A DNA stretch of 64,000 bases from Erythrobacter sp. (GTDB lineage Bacteria; Pseudomonadota; Alphaproteobacteria; Sphingomonadales; Sphingomonadaceae). Under the pieces are notes generated by a model, which searched no databases, had not been told where the DNA came from, and was given only the letters and a program-made list of their open reading frames with translations. The position numbers and the translations under genes are program-made. Positions 25,434 to 34,158 of this stretch are shown here, piece by piece (positions within the stretch are counted from its first letter, which is position 1; each line of letters starts with the position of its first letter). The DNA lies in contig JAILWQ010000001.1 in the NCBI GenBank assembly GCA_025698865.1, positions 558,001 through 622,000 on the forward strand. Direction: 5' to 3'.

Positions 25434-25769
25434 ATGGCCGACGATGGCGCGAAGGATGGCGGCACGGACACCGGCGACCAGACCGGCGTCGCCACCAAGA
25501 CGCGCGCCAAGCCGAAAAAGCCGAGCCAGTACAAGGTGCTGCTGCTGAACGACGATTACACTCCGATGGAATTCGTCGTGATCGTGCTGAAGCGCTTCTT
25601 CCGCATGGACATGGAGGAGGCGACGCGGGTCATGCTGCACGTCCACCAGAAGGGCGTCGGCGTGTGCGGGACTTTCCCCTACGAGGTGGCGGAGACCAAG
25701 GTGAACCAGGTGATGGATTTCGCCCGGCAGAACCAGCACCCGCTCCAGTGCACTCTCGAAAAAGCCTGA
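25434..25769 (+). CDS. clpS: ClpS, adaptor of the ClpAP protease
   Basis: 111 aa from ATG 25434 (earlier ATGs at 25368 and 25377 are possible but give an atypically long N-terminus). The ClpS core is [25 protein letters not shown], with the NDD motif that binds the N-degron, then [29 protein letters not shown]. ClpS delivers N-end-rule substrates to ClpAP in the cytoplasm. No clpA is present in the immediate neighbourhood. A DUF427 gene follows after 14 nt and may be co-transcribed. Confidence 0.93.
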   Translation: MADDGAKDGGTDTGDQTGVATKTRAKPKKPSQYKVLLLNDDYTPMEFVVIVLKRFFRMDMEEATRVMLHVHQKGVGVCGTFPYEVAETKVNQVMDFARQNQHPLQCTLEKA

Positions 25770-25783
25770 CGCGCGCCTTGTCG

Positions 25784-26278
25784 ATGCATCCCGAGCCCGA
25801 TCCTGTCGGCAAGGGGCAGGAAAGCGTCTGGAATTATCCGCGACCGGCCATCGGCGAACCGACCGAACGCCATGTCGAGATACGCCACCACGGAACCGTC
25901 CTGATGGATACCGTCCGTGCCTGGCGCACGCTCGAAACCAGCCATCCGCCGACCTATTACATTCCGCCGGACGATATCGTGATGGAGCATCTGGTGCCCA
26001 ATTCGCGCCGCTCGATCTGCGAGTGGAAGGGGCAGGCACGCTACTGGGATGTCGTGATCGACGGCATTCGGCTGGAAGCGGTCGGCTGGAGCTATCCCGA
26101 CCCCACCCCCGCCTTCGCCGGCATGGCCGGATACATCGCCTTCTATCCCGAACCCTTCGACCAATGCCTGCTCGACGGCGAACAGGTGACACCGCAGCCG
26201 GGCGGCTTTTACGGCGGCTGGATCTCGTCCCGCGAGGCCGGGCCGTTCAAGGGCATTCCCGGTAGCCGGTTGTGGTAG
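25784..26278 (+). CDS. DUF427 domain protein
   Basis: 164 aa. The DUF427 beta-barrel core is HVEIRHHGTVLMDTVRAWRTLETSHPPTYYIPPDDI, with the conserved ETSHPPTYYIP block, then SICEWKGQARYWDVVIDG and AGYIAFYPEPFD. No biochemical function is established to my knowledge. ATG at 25784 follows the clpS stop by 14 nt. Ordinary length for the family. Confidence 0.88.
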   Translation: MHPEPDPVGKGQESVWNYPRPAIGEPTERHVEIRHHGTVLMDTVRAWRTLETSHPPTYYIPPDDIVMEHLVPNSRRSICEWKGQARYWDVVIDGIRLEAVGWSYPDPTPAFAGMAGYIAFYPEPFDQCLLDGEQVTPQPGGFYGGWISSREAGPFKGIPGSRLW

Positions 26279-26355
26279 AGGGCGGCAAAGCTAGCGAGTG
26301 ACCCGGCGGACAATCCGCGCTAGGGCGCTATCCTGCAAGTACTGACGGCGAGCGC

Positions 26356-27600
26356 GTGTTCAATTTCATCCCTGCCATCGACCGCTACATTTTCCGCCTC
26401 GTCATCGTGCCGATGATGGGAGTGTTCGCGCTTGCCGCCTCGCTGCTCCTGCTGGAAAAGATGCTGCGCCTGTTCGATTTCGTCGCGGTCGAGGGCGGGC
26501 CGATCGGCGTGGTCTTCAAGATGCTGGCCGCGACCATTCCCGAATATGCCGCGCTGGCGATCCCGCTCGGCCTCATGCTGGGCATCCTGCTGGCCTTCCG
26601 CAAGCTCGCCACCACCAGCGAGCTCGACATCCTGCGCGCCGTCGGCATGTCCTACGGCCGCCTGCTGCGCGTGCCCTACATCATCACCGCCGTGCTGATG
26701 GCAGTGAACCTCGCGCTGGTCTTCTACGTCCAGCCGATCAGCCGCTTCGTCTACGAGCGTCTGGAATTCGAGCTGCGTTCGGGCGCGCTCGGTGCCTCGA
26801 TCAAGGTGGGCGAGTTCACCACGCTGGCCGACCGCATGGCGCTGCGGATCGAGGAAAGCGAGAATGACGGGCGCGAGTTGAAAGGCATCTTCGCCCGCGT
26901 CGCCAATGAACGCGGCCAGGTCCTGTCGATCTCGGCGCGCGAGGGCGCTTTTCTGGCCACGACCGACAGCCCCGACACCATCATCCTGCGCCTGTCGGAC
27001 GGGACCATCGTTCAGGATACCGGCGGCACCGGCCCGCGCGTGCTGACCTTCACCCGGCACGATCTGCCGATCGACCTGCCCGCCATGGAAGCCTTCCGGC
27101 AACGCGGCGAGGACCAGCGGGAATTCATCCTGCCGGAACTCCTGCGGATCGGCTGGAGCGAGGATTCGAGCATTTCCATGCGCGATGCGAGCCAGGCGAG
27201 CTTCAACTACCGGCTGGTCGAGGTGGTGATGATGGCGCTGCTGCCCCTGCTCGCGGTCGCGCTCGGCATTCCGCCCAAGCGATCTACCAGCGCGCTGGGG
27301 GTGTTCCTCTCGATCGTGCTCGTGGTCTCCTATCACAAGGTCAACCAGTACGGAGAGGATCTCGCGGCGCTCGGCCGGTTCGACCCGTTCCTGGCATTAT
27401 GGGGACCGTTCGCGATCTTCGCGGCGCTGATCCTGTGGATGTATTACCGGGTTGCCTTCGTGCCCGGCGGTCAGGCTATCGGCGCGCTGGAGAACTGGTT
27501 CGCCAAGATCAGCAAGAAGATCGGCCGGCTGCTCGGTCGCGGCCGCAAGCCTTCCCACGCCCGGCCGGACCATGACGTCCAGCCCGCCCTCGCCGAATAG
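26356..27600 (+). CDS. lptF: LPS export permease LptF
   Basis: 414 aa, GTG start at 26356. First transmembrane helices YIFRLVIVPMMGVFALAASLLLLEKML and LGLMLGILLAFRKLATTSELDILRAVG (the cytoplasmic coupling helix contacting LptB), a large periplasmic beta-jellyroll of about 180 residues, then three C-terminal helices (VEVVMMALLPLLAVALGIPPKR). With LptG and the LptB ATPase it pulls LPS from the inner membrane into the periplasmic bridge. lptG follows 14 nt later. Length somewhat above E. coli LptF (366 aa), through a basic C-terminal tail. Confidence 0.92.
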   Translation: MFNFIPAIDRYIFRLVIVPMMGVFALAASLLLLEKMLRLFDFVAVEGGPIGVVFKMLAATIPEYAALAIPLGLMLGILLAFRKLATTSELDILRAVGMSYGRLLRVPYIITAVLMAVNLALVFYVQPISRFVYERLEFELRSGALGASIKVGEFTTLADRMALRIEESENDGRELKGIFARVANERGQVLSISAREGAFLATTDSPDTIILRLSDGTIVQDTGGTGPRVLTFTRHDLPIDLPAMEAFRQRGEDQREFILPELLRIGWSEDSSISMRDASQASFNYRLVEVVMMALLPLLAVALGIPPKRSTSALGVFLSIVLVVSYHKVNQYGEDLAALGRFDPFLALWGPFAIFAALILWMYYRVAFVPGGQAIGALENWFAKISKKIGRLLGRGRKPSHARPDHDVQPALAE

Positions 27601-27614
27601 ACGCCCGACCGGAC

Positions 27615-28712
27615 ATGCAACTCGATTTCTTCCCCTCGCGCACGCTGACCGTCTATCTGGCGAAGATGTTCGTCACCCGCATCCTCGCGGTGCTGGTGAT
27701 GCTGGTGCTCGTGCTGATGATGCTCGACCTGCTTTCCAAGAGCGGCGACATCCTCGCGGTGCCCGGCAACGGCCAGGGCGAGCTTTTCACCTATGTCTCG
27801 CTGCGATTGCCGCAGCTCGTGGCGCGGTTCCTGCCCTATTCTGTGCTTCTGGCGACCCTGATCATGCTGGTCGGGCTCAACCAGAACAGCGAGGTGATCG
27901 CGATGAAGGCGGCCGGCCTCTCCGCGCATCAGGTGCTGGCGCCCCTGTTCCTCACCGCAGGCGTGATCGCAGTGCTCAGCTTTGCCTTCAACGAGCGCGT
28001 GGTGACACGGGCGAACGCCACGCTGAGTGCCTGGGAAGCGGTCGATTACGGACCGATCCCTGCGGATTCCGGGGTGCGCGCGAATGTCTATCTCGCCGAT
28101 GGCAACAACGTGCTGACCGCCGGTGCGGTGGCGGGCACCGGCCCGACAACCGCGATGCGCGAGGTCACTTGGTACCGCCGCACCGATGACGGGATGATCG
28201 TCGAGCAGATCAGGGCGCCGCAGGCCACTTACGCCAATCCCGGCTGGCGGCTGGAGGATGCGCAGCGCTTCACCGTCCAGAACGCCGGCACAACCGAACT
28301 GCCCGCCATTGTCGTTGGGCAGGACCTTACGCCGCAGCAGATCGAGCTCGCGCGGGTCGATCCCGAAACCCAGAGCTTCTGGCAGTTGTCCCAGTCGATC
28401 GATCGCTACGAGGAGGCCGGCCGGCGGACCTCGGAATTGCGGGCGCGGTGGTGGCACAAATTGTCAGGGCCGCTCGCCGCGCTTCTGATGCCGCTGCTGG
28501 GATCGGTGGCGGCGTTCGGGCTCGCCCGGTCGGGCCAGCTCTTCGTTCGCGCGCTGATCGGCATGGCGCTTGGCTTTGCCTATTTCGTGGTCGACAACGC
28601 CGCGCTGGCCATGGGCAATTTCGGCGGATACCCGCCGTTTCTTGCCGCATGGGCGCCGTTCCTCCTGTTCGTGCTGATCGGCGAAACCGTCCTGATCCGG
28701 ACGGAGGAATGA
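27615..28712 (+). CDS. lptG: LPS export permease LptG
   Basis: 365 aa. Same fold as LptF: TLTVYLAKMFVTRILAVLVMLVLVLMMLDLL, coupling helix LNQNSEVIAMKAAGLSAHQVL, periplasmic jellyroll (about residues 120-265), then LSGPLAALLMPLLGSVAAFGLARSG and ALGFAYFVVDNAALAMGNFG. Partner of LptF in the LptB2FG exporter. It starts 14 nt after lptF; a GNAT gene begins 7 nt after its stop. Confidence 0.93.
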   Translation: MQLDFFPSRTLTVYLAKMFVTRILAVLVMLVLVLMMLDLLSKSGDILAVPGNGQGELFTYVSLRLPQLVARFLPYSVLLATLIMLVGLNQNSEVIAMKAAGLSAHQVLAPLFLTAGVIAVLSFAFNERVVTRANATLSAWEAVDYGPIPADSGVRANVYLADGNNVLTAGAVAGTGPTTAMREVTWYRRTDDGMIVEQIRAPQATYANPGWRLEDAQRFTVQNAGTTELPAIVVGQDLTPQQIELARVDPETQSFWQLSQSIDRYEEAGRRTSELRARWWHKLSGPLAALLMPLLGSVAAFGLARSGQLFVRALIGMALGFAYFVVDNAALAMGNFGGYPPFLAAWAPFLLFVLIGETVLIRTEE

Positions 28713-28719
28713 GCGCAGC

Positions 28720-29211
28720 ATGAGCGGGGACTGGTCGCTCCGGCTCGCCCGCCCGGACGATGCCGAAGGGTTCGCGGCGATCGTTCGTGAGTTGGATCAG
28801 CCAGACACGTCCGGCGCGATCTCGACCTCGGCGCCGGACAGCGAGTATTTCCGGCGACTGATCGCTCGCCGGCAATCGCTTACCGCCACTATGGGCGAGA
28901 CAGTGGTCGGCATGGCAATTGCCTCGCCCCATCGCCGGGAACTGCATCTGCGAGCATTGGGTGTCGCCCCTCCCCACCAGCGGCGCGGCATTGGCTCGCG
29001 ACTGCTCTCGGCGCTGGCAATCGACGCGCGCAATTGCGGAATGGACGCGATCGTCGCCGAAGTCGCACCCGAACCGGAATGGCTCGCCGGGTTCTACATG
29101 GCACGCAGCTTCGTCGAGGTCCGGGATGCGGAGCAACGTGCGGGTCTGGCGAGCAGGGCCGAGGCGACCGAAGGCCAGCCCCTGCTTCCCATGATCCGCT
29201 TTCTGGGCTGA
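28720..29211 (+). CDS. GNAT-family N-acetyltransferase
   Basis: 163 aa. WSLRLARPDDAEGFAAIV opens the GNAT fold and LRALGVAPPHQRRGIGSRLLSAL contains the acetyl-CoA-binding Q/R-R-x-x-G-x-G motif A. The middle has a short insertion before motif A. Substrate unknown (protein, antibiotic or small amine). It is 7 nt after lptG and likely co-transcribed. Convergent with the desaturase gene (12 nt between stops). Confidence 0.88.
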   Translation: MSGDWSLRLARPDDAEGFAAIVRELDQPDTSGAISTSAPDSEYFRRLIARRQSLTATMGETVVGMAIASPHRRELHLRALGVAPPHQRRGIGSRLLSALAIDARNCGMDAIVAEVAPEPEWLAGFYMARSFVEVRDAEQRAGLASRAEATEGQPLLPMIRFLG

Positions 29212-29223
29212 CGGTTCGGCCCG

Positions 29224-30339
29224 TCAGCCCCGCCCGCGGCCCATCGTGCTGCGCGCGATCCGGCCGACAAGCACCACCAGCCCCGGATGGTTCGCGCCCT
29301 GATACGTCGATTCGAGACCGAGATGGTCGGACAGTCGCCGATGTGCCTCGGGCAGCGAATGATACGGCATGGAGGGCATAAGGTGATGCAGCGCGTGATA
29401 GCGCAGGCCCACCGGCGCCCAGATCTCGGCGATGCGGCCGGGAGGTGGCACGTTGACGCTGTCGAGGAACTGCGCGGTCATCGTCATCGGCTCGCCCTCG
29501 TTCTCCCACAGATGCGCTACGAGCGTACGCAACTGGTTCAGGGTGGCAGTGAAGGAGACGATCGCCAACCCAATCAGGATCGGCCGCCAGCCGAGCGCGA
29601 AGATGCTGCCGATCAGCACCCACGCCCACACCGCGCCGCAGGTTTCCAGCCAGAACACGCGGCTCCGCATTTCGCCCTCGGGCGGACGGCGGCGGAATTG
29701 CGGATTGATCGAGAGGGCCGAGAAACGCTGCCACACCATGCGCCGCACCGGCGGCAGGATCGCCCCGAGCGGCACCAGCACGGCGAAGCGGAACAGCAGC
29801 GCAACCGGCGCCAGCAGGGCGATCAGCACGAAGAGCGGCAGGCTCCACGGCTTCATCAGCGCGAGCGGCAGATATTCGGGATCCTCGACCGTGCCGTACT
29901 GCGTCCGCTTGTGGTGCAGCGTGTGAACCCCTTCGTACATGAAGGACGGGGTCAGCAGCGGCACGCCGACCAGCGCGTTCCATCCCAGGCGAAAGCCGGG
30001 CAGAGCGTCGCGATGGACATGGGTCAGTTCGTGAATGAACATCAGCGCGCGATAGAGCGCCAGCGCGGAGACCAGCCCCAGCAGCACCGCGAGCGGTACG
30101 CTGGACACCAGAACGGCCCCGGCCATCGCTCCGTACCCGATCCCGGCCGAGGCGATGAGATCGAGCCAGTAGATCTCGCCGCGCGCCGTCGCCAGATCCT
30201 TGGTCAGGTCGCGGGCCGCGCGCAGCATGTCGCGATCGTCGCTGGCGAGGAACTGCGCCCGCGTCGCCTTCGGGCGCGTGGACGCACCCGTGGCCCCGGT
30301 CGGCGCGGAAGGAGAGAGAGGTTGCTGCATCGTCGTCAT
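29224..30339 (-). CDS. Membrane fatty acid desaturase
   Basis: 371 aa from the ATG at 30339. Histidine boxes for the di-iron centre are HELTH (103-107), HTLHH (139-143) and HALHH near the C-terminus, with four hydrophobic segments between. Such enzymes put double bonds into membrane acyl chains (or modify carotenoids in related subfamilies). The long hydrophilic N-terminus (about 50 residues) is unusual. The frame stays open upstream to 30447 without similarity. Divergent from the acyltransferase-like gene. Confidence 0.9.
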   Translation of the reverse strand: MTTMQQPLSPSAPTGATGASTRPKATRAQFLASDDRDMLRAARDLTKDLATARGEIYWLDLIASAGIGYGAMAGAVLVSSVPLAVLLGLVSALALYRALMFIHELTHVHRDALPGFRLGWNALVGVPLLTPSFMYEGVHTLHHKRTQYGTVEDPEYLPLALMKPWSLPLFVLIALLAPVALLFRFAVLVPLGAILPPVRRMVWQRFSALSINPQFRRRPPEGEMRSRVFWLETCGAVWAWVLIGSIFALGWRPILIGLAIVSFTATLNQLRTLVAHLWENEGEPMTMTAQFLDSVNVPPPGRIAEIWAPVGLRYHALHHLMPSMPYHSLPEAHRRLSDHLGLESTYQGANHPGLVVLVGRIARSTMGRGRG

Positions 30340-30482
30340 ATCAATCGGATCGGTTGCGTGCCTTACAGCACCGGGGGCGCGGCTGACAAACGCAGCCTGT
30401 CGGAAAGAGTGATCGAACCCTTGCGCCGTTGCCGGGCTAGCGCGCAAAGGAATGACCCAGCCTGAACAGGAGCGCGCCCGGC

Positions 30483-31640
30483 GTGAGCGAAGCAGAGATA
30501 GTGATCGAACCGGTTTCGGACAAGAAAGGGCGCCGCGCTTTCGTCGATCTGGGCCGCCATTTCGCCGAGCGCGAGCCTTTCGCCGTGCCCCAGCTGCGCT
30601 CCGAGCAGATGGAACTGATCGATCCGGACCGCAATCCGTTCTTCGGCCATGCCACGGTCCAGCTCTTCATCGCCCGGCGCGGCGGCCGGCCGGTGGGGCG
30701 CATCTCCGCCCATATCGACCATCTCGCGCTCGAACTCCCCCCCGAACAGGGCATGGGTCCGGGCACCGGCATGTTCGGCTATTTCGATGCCGAAGACAGG
30801 GAGGTCGCCGACGCGCTACTCGCCCGGGCCGAGGAATGGAACCGGCAGCAGGGAATGACCAGCATGCTCGGACCAATCTCCCTGTCGATCTGGGAAGAGC
30901 CGGGCCTGCTGATCGAGGGTCACGATCACCATCCGATGATCATGATGGGCCATCATCCGGCGCATTACCGCGGCTGGATCGAGGATGCGGGATACGCGGT
31001 CACCAAGCGGCTCGTCACCTACGAGGTGAACGTCGCCGCCGAGTTTCCGCCGTTGATCCGGCGTATCGTCCAGTCGGGGGAGCGCAATCCGCGCATCACC
31101 GTGCGCCGGATCGACCTTGGCGATTGGGACCGCGAGGTCGAGATCGTGCTCGGCATCCTCAACGATGCCTGGTCGGGCAATTGGGGCTTCGTGCCCTTCA
31201 CCGACGCCGAGATCGCCTATGCCGGCAAGAAGATGCGCCAGATCATCCACGAGGAGATCAACATGATCGCCGAGCTCGATGGCGAGCCGATGGCCTTCAT
31301 GATGACGCTACCCGACATCAATCACGTGCTGCTCAAGTCGGATGGCAAGCTGCTGCCCTTCGGATGGCTGCGGATTCTGCGCTGGCTGCGCAAGCCCGCC
31401 GGCTCGGACCTGCGCGTGCCGCTGATGGGGGTGAAGCGCGAGCTGCACAATTCGCGCGTCGCCAGCCAGCTCGCCTTCATGATGATCAGCCGTATCCGGG
31501 ACGTGGCGGCCGAAAGCTGGAACACCAAGCGCGCCGAGATCGGCTGGATTCTCGATGACAACAAGGGAATGGTCGCGATCGCCGATGCCATCGGCAGCAA
31601 GCCGAACCGCGAATATGCTATTTTCCGGAAGTCGCTCTGA
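30483..31640 (+). CDS. Uncharacterised GNAT-like two-domain protein
   Basis: 385 aa with GTG start at 30483. The N-terminal part (FARRGGRPVGRISAHIDHLAL, EWNRQQGMTSMLGPISLSIWEEPGLLIEG) and C-terminal part (NDAWSGNWGFVPFTDAEIAYAGKKM, IAELDGEPMAFMMTLPDINHVL, KRAEIGWILDDNKGMVAIADAIGSKPNREYAIFRKSL) resemble a pair of GNAT folds; the end motif with the final Tyr-x-I-F/Y-R/E resembles proteins loosely labelled N-acetyltransferase or dATP pyrophosphohydrolase. The function is not established. No clear acetyl-CoA motif is visible, so catalysis is unproven. Conserved full-length appearance without frameshift. Confidence 0.7.
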   Translation: MSEAEIVIEPVSDKKGRRAFVDLGRHFAEREPFAVPQLRSEQMELIDPDRNPFFGHATVQLFIARRGGRPVGRISAHIDHLALELPPEQGMGPGTGMFGYFDAEDREVADALLARAEEWNRQQGMTSMLGPISLSIWEEPGLLIEGHDHHPMIMMGHHPAHYRGWIEDAGYAVTKRLVTYEVNVAAEFPPLIRRIVQSGERNPRITVRRIDLGDWDREVEIVLGILNDAWSGNWGFVPFTDAEIAYAGKKMRQIIHEEINMIAELDGEPMAFMMTLPDINHVLLKSDGKLLPFGWLRILRWLRKPAGSDLRVPLMGVKRELHNSRVASQLAFMMISRIRDVAAESWNTKRAEIGWILDDNKGMVAIADAIGSKPNREYAIFRKSL

Positions 31641-31656
31641 GCTGACGTTCACGACG

Positions 31657-31681
31657 GGAACACGATTCTCCGGCTCTGGTT
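31657..31681 (+). promoter_or_regulatory. EcfG-type promoter of the SdrG-like response regulator gene
   Basis: GGAAC (31657-31661), 16 nt, then GGTT (31678-31681): the consensus of EcfG-dependent promoters (GGAAC-N16/17-cGTT). It is 42 nt before the ATG at 31724. This places the gene in the general stress regulon encoded 4 kb away. Confidence 0.72.
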
Positions 31682-31723
31682 GATTGCATGAGGTCGCAAT
31701 GATGGCCGTTGCACGGGACGAAC

Positions 31724-32164
31724 ATGAGCGCAGCTATCACCCCGGATTCGAAAGGTCGCGACGATCGCCTGCCCCGGCGGGTGCTGGTGGTCGAGGATGA
31801 CGGTATTCTCGCGATCTCGATCGAGGACGCCCTGCGCGACGCGGGGATCGAGGATGTCGAACTGACCGCATCGACCGAAGCCGCCCTCGAATCCCTCCGG
31901 CGCGAACAGCCCGATGCGGTCGTTCTCGATGTCCATCTCGCCGATCGCGACGATGGCTGGGCGATCGCGGAACTTCTGCGCGGTCTCGGCCCGAAAAGAC
32001 CCCGGATCGTCTTCTCGACCGGCGCGCCGGCCTCGATCCCGGAGGATATCGCGGAACTCGGCGCAATTCTCGCCAAGCCCTACGAGAATTCGGCACTGAT
32101 AGCCCTCCTGCGGGAGCCGCGCCGACAGGGCATTCTCTCGCGCCTACGCGGCGCCCTCGGCTGA
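31724..32164 (+). CDS. Single-domain response regulator, SdrG/FATGUY-like
   Basis: 146 aa made of one receiver domain: acidic EDD (24-26), phosphoacceptor Asp69 in VVLDVHLADRDDG, the Thr/Ser switch in IVFSTGAP (97-102) and Lys118 in LAKPY. FSTG resembles the PFxFATGY signature of FATGUY response regulators, of which SdrG acts in the Sphingomonas general stress pathway. No output domain. An EcfG-type promoter precedes it and phyR, the kinase, nepR and ecfG lie downstream. It may take phosphate from HWE kinases and tune PhyR. The SdrG identity is by resemblance and context. Confidence 0.8.
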   Translation: MSAAITPDSKGRDDRLPRRVLVVEDDGILAISIEDALRDAGIEDVELTASTEAALESLRREQPDAVVLDVHLADRDDGWAIAELLRGLGPKRPRIVFSTGAPASIPEDIAELGAILAKPYENSALIALLREPRRQGILSRLRGALG

Positions 32165-32230
32165 GAATCGCCGACCGGGCCACTGGGCCCCTGTCGCTCG
32201 CCTCGATACCGACAAAGACCGATCCAAAAA

Positions 32231-32270
32231 AAAGGCCTCCGTTCGTTCTGAACGGAGGCCTTTGGGATCG
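32231..32270 (-). terminator. Strong terminator downstream of the Crp/Fnr gene
   Basis: Perfect 14-bp arms AAAGGCCTCCGTTC (32231-32244) and its complement (32250-32263) with a 5-nt loop, preceded on the plus strand by AAAAA, which reads as a T run on the minus strand. It ends the minus-strand Crp/Fnr transcript, and may also stop the plus-strand response regulator transcript (TTTGGG). Confidence 0.85.
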
Positions 32271-32397
32271 TATCACCAGCCGCTTGGACGGGAGGGGGGG
32301 TCTCGGCGGTGACAGTGATGAAATGACCGTCCCGCAATGCGGTTCCGGGCTCCTCGAATTTTTTCTCGCATTCCGATCACTGATCGCAAACGCCACG

Positions 32398-33144
32398 TCA
32401 GATGAAAGGTCGCGGGGCTTTGGAATGAGGCTCGAAACTGGCGAATTCGCTGGCCTTGATCATGTCGGGTACCGCGATTTCGCGCTGGCTCCAGCACACC
32501 AGACCGGCGCGTTCTAGCGCCTTTACCGTGCGATTGGTGTGGACGAGGGACAGTCCAAGCATGTCGGCGATCTGCGCTTGCGTGATGGTCACTTTCAATC
32601 TGTTGCCACCCTCGGCCATGCCGGTGGCGGACGCGCGGTGGAGCAGCCAGACCGCGAGGTAGCAGACCCTCTCCTTGGCAGAGCGCCGCCCGAGAGCGAC
32701 GATGTGTTCCTCCAGCGCGGTCTCCTCCTTGGCCGCCAACCAGGTCAGATCGAAGCCCAGCTGGGGCCTGTCGCTGACAAGGGTATGGAAGCGCGCGCGA
32801 TTGAAGACACACAGGCGGGAGGGAAGGAGCGCCTCGACCGAATGGGTCGCCGGGTCGTCGAACGCGCCTTGCAACCCGACCAGATCGCCCGGAAACATGA
32901 AGTTGACGATCTGGCGGCGCCCGTCCTCGAGCGAGCGGAACCGGATCAGCAACCCTTCGATAAGCGTGAAGATGCCGTGGCCACGCTCGCCCTGCTCGAT
33001 GACCCTCTCGCCCCGCGCGAGACGCGTCTCGCCGATCTTGAATTTTTCCAGATAGGCGATCTCGTCAGGCTCGTGCCCGCGCAAGCCGGGGCAGTCCTGT
33101 AGCGGACACTCCCGGCATTTCACCGTCTCCTCGACCCTATGCAT
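32398..33144 (-). CDS. Crp/Fnr-family transcriptional regulator with N-terminal Cys cluster
   Basis: 248 aa from the ATG at 33144; a longer frame from 33258 has no family similarity and would run into the phyR promoter. An N-terminal cysteine group (KCRECPLQDCPG, Cys at about 10, 13 and 18) precedes the cyclic-nucleotide-binding-like beta-roll (EQGERGHGIFTLIEGLLIRF, PGDLVGLQGAF). The C-terminal winged helix has ITQAQIADMLGLSLVHTNRTVKALERAGLV. The cluster could hold Fe-S or sense redox, like FNR, but spacing differs and the function is unproven. Divergent from phyR. Confidence 0.87.
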   Translation of the reverse strand: MHRVEETVKCRECPLQDCPGLRGHEPDEIAYLEKFKIGETRLARGERVIEQGERGHGIFTLIEGLLIRFRSLEDGRRQIVNFMFPGDLVGLQGAFDDPATHSVEALLPSRLCVFNRARFHTLVSDRPQLGFDLTWLAAKEETALEEHIVALGRRSAKERVCYLAVWLLHRASATGMAEGGNRLKVTITQAQIADMLGLSLVHTNRTVKALERAGLVCWSQREIAVPDMIKASEFASFEPHSKAPRPFI

Positions 33145-33230
33145 TGACCATCCCCAGCGACCCAGCCAATGGCGCGCAAACCCAAATTTTCCCGCGATGT
33201 CAAATGGCCGGTTTCCGGTTTGCACATCGG

Positions 33231-33255
33231 GGAACCAAGACCATGGCGCGACGTT
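33231..33255 (+). promoter_or_regulatory. EcfG-type promoter of phyR
   Basis: GGAAC (33231-33235), 16 nt, CGTT (33252-33255): a perfect match to the EcfG consensus, 30 nt before the phyR ATG. On the other strand TGAAC-N16-GGTT could serve the divergent Crp/Fnr gene weakly. Confidence 0.8.
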
Positions 33256-33284
33256 CATGCGCGTGAAACAAGGAAGGGGTCTTC

Positions 33285-34079
33285 ATGTCGCTCGGTGACC
33301 AGATTGCCAAGAATTTGCCGTATTTGCGCCGTTATGCGCGCGCGCTGACCGGGTCGCAGGCGACCGGGGATGCATTCGTGCGCGCCACTCTCGAAGCCGC
33401 TCTCGCGGACGAGGATCTCAAGCGCTCGCTCGAAGGCGGGCGCGTGCCTTTGTATCGGGCGTTCAACAAGGTCTGGTCCAGCGCCTACATGGAAGTGCCC
33501 GAGAGACAGTCGGCCGGCGGACTGCACGAGGACGCTGCATCCGACCGCCTGAAGTCGATCACGCCGCTCAACCGGCAGGCCCTCCTGCTCACCACGCTCG
33601 AGGATTTTTCCGTCGAGCAGGCAGCGGAGATCATGGATTTGGACGAGAGCGAAGTCGAAAGCCTCGTTCAGGAAGCCGTGGCCGAGATCGACCGCGAGAC
33701 ATCCACCAACGTTCTCATCATCGAGGACGAGCCGCTGATTTCCATGCAGCTTGAGGATCTCGTGAAGTCGCTGGGCCACGAGATCTGCGGAACCGCCGCC
33801 ACGCGGACCCAGGCTCAGGAGGTCGTGGCAGAAAAGACGCCCGGTCTCGTGCTGGCCGACATCCAGCTGGCTGACGGGTCGAGCGGTCTCGACGCCGTCG
33901 ACGACATCCTCGCCATCAGCACCGTGCCGGTGATCTTCATCACGGCCTATCCGGAGCGTCTGCTGACAGGCGATCGCCCGGAACCGACCTATCTGGTCAC
34001 CAAGCCGTTTCAGGAGCAGACGGTGCGCGCCGCGATCAGCCAGGCGCTGTTCTTCGGTTCTAGCCGCCCGCTCACCTGA
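33285..34079 (+). CDS. phyR: PhyR, anti-anti-sigma response regulator
   Basis: 264 aa. N-terminal sigma-like domain (about 1-135: LPYLRRYARALTGSQATGDAFV, NRQALLLTTLEDFSVEQAAEIM) mimics EcfG but lacks promoter-binding ability. The C-terminal receiver domain (142-255) has EDE, phosphoacceptor Asp192 in VLADIQLADGSSG, Thr220 and Lys240 in VTKPF. Phosphorylated PhyR binds NepR and frees EcfG. AAGGAAGGGG gives a strong ribosome site. Its own EcfG promoter forms a positive loop. The kinase gene lies convergent downstream. Confidence 0.96.
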   Translation: MSLGDQIAKNLPYLRRYARALTGSQATGDAFVRATLEAALADEDLKRSLEGGRVPLYRAFNKVWSSAYMEVPERQSAGGLHEDAASDRLKSITPLNRQALLLTTLEDFSVEQAAEIMDLDESEVESLVQEAVAEIDRETSTNVLIIEDEPLISMQLEDLVKSLGHEICGTAATRTQAQEVVAEKTPGLVLADIQLADGSSGLDAVDDILAISTVPVIFITAYPERLLTGDRPEPTYLVTKPFQEQTVRAAISQALFFGSSRPLT

Positions 34080-34087
34080 GCGGGCGG
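34064..34087. promoter_or_regulatory. Hairpin spanning the phyR stop codon
   Basis: CCGCCCGCTCA (34064-34074) and TGAGCGGGCGG (34077-34087) are perfect 11-bp complements separated by 2 nt; the phyR stop TGA is inside. A stable stem without a T run, so it may protect the mRNA end or assist termination with the next hairpin. Confidence 0.5.
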
Positions 34088-34124
34088 GGCCGAACAGCCC
34101 GTCATCACAATTTCGGAATTCTCG

Positions 34125-34158
34125 ATGCGCGGCCCTTAGTGGCCGCGCATTCCTTTTC
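34125..34158 (+). terminator. Terminator between convergent phyR and the kinase gene
   Basis: ATGCGCGGCC (34125-34134) and GGCCGCGCAT (34141-34150) form a perfect 10-bp stem with a 6-nt loop, followed by TCCTTTTC on the plus strand. It overlaps the last codons of the kinase gene. Confidence 0.6.

Noticed and set aside
32221..32270. AAAAAAAAGGCCTCC...GGAGGCC as an insertion-sequence end
   Set aside because: A simple perfect stem with T run just after the Crp/Fnr gene; better explained as a terminator.
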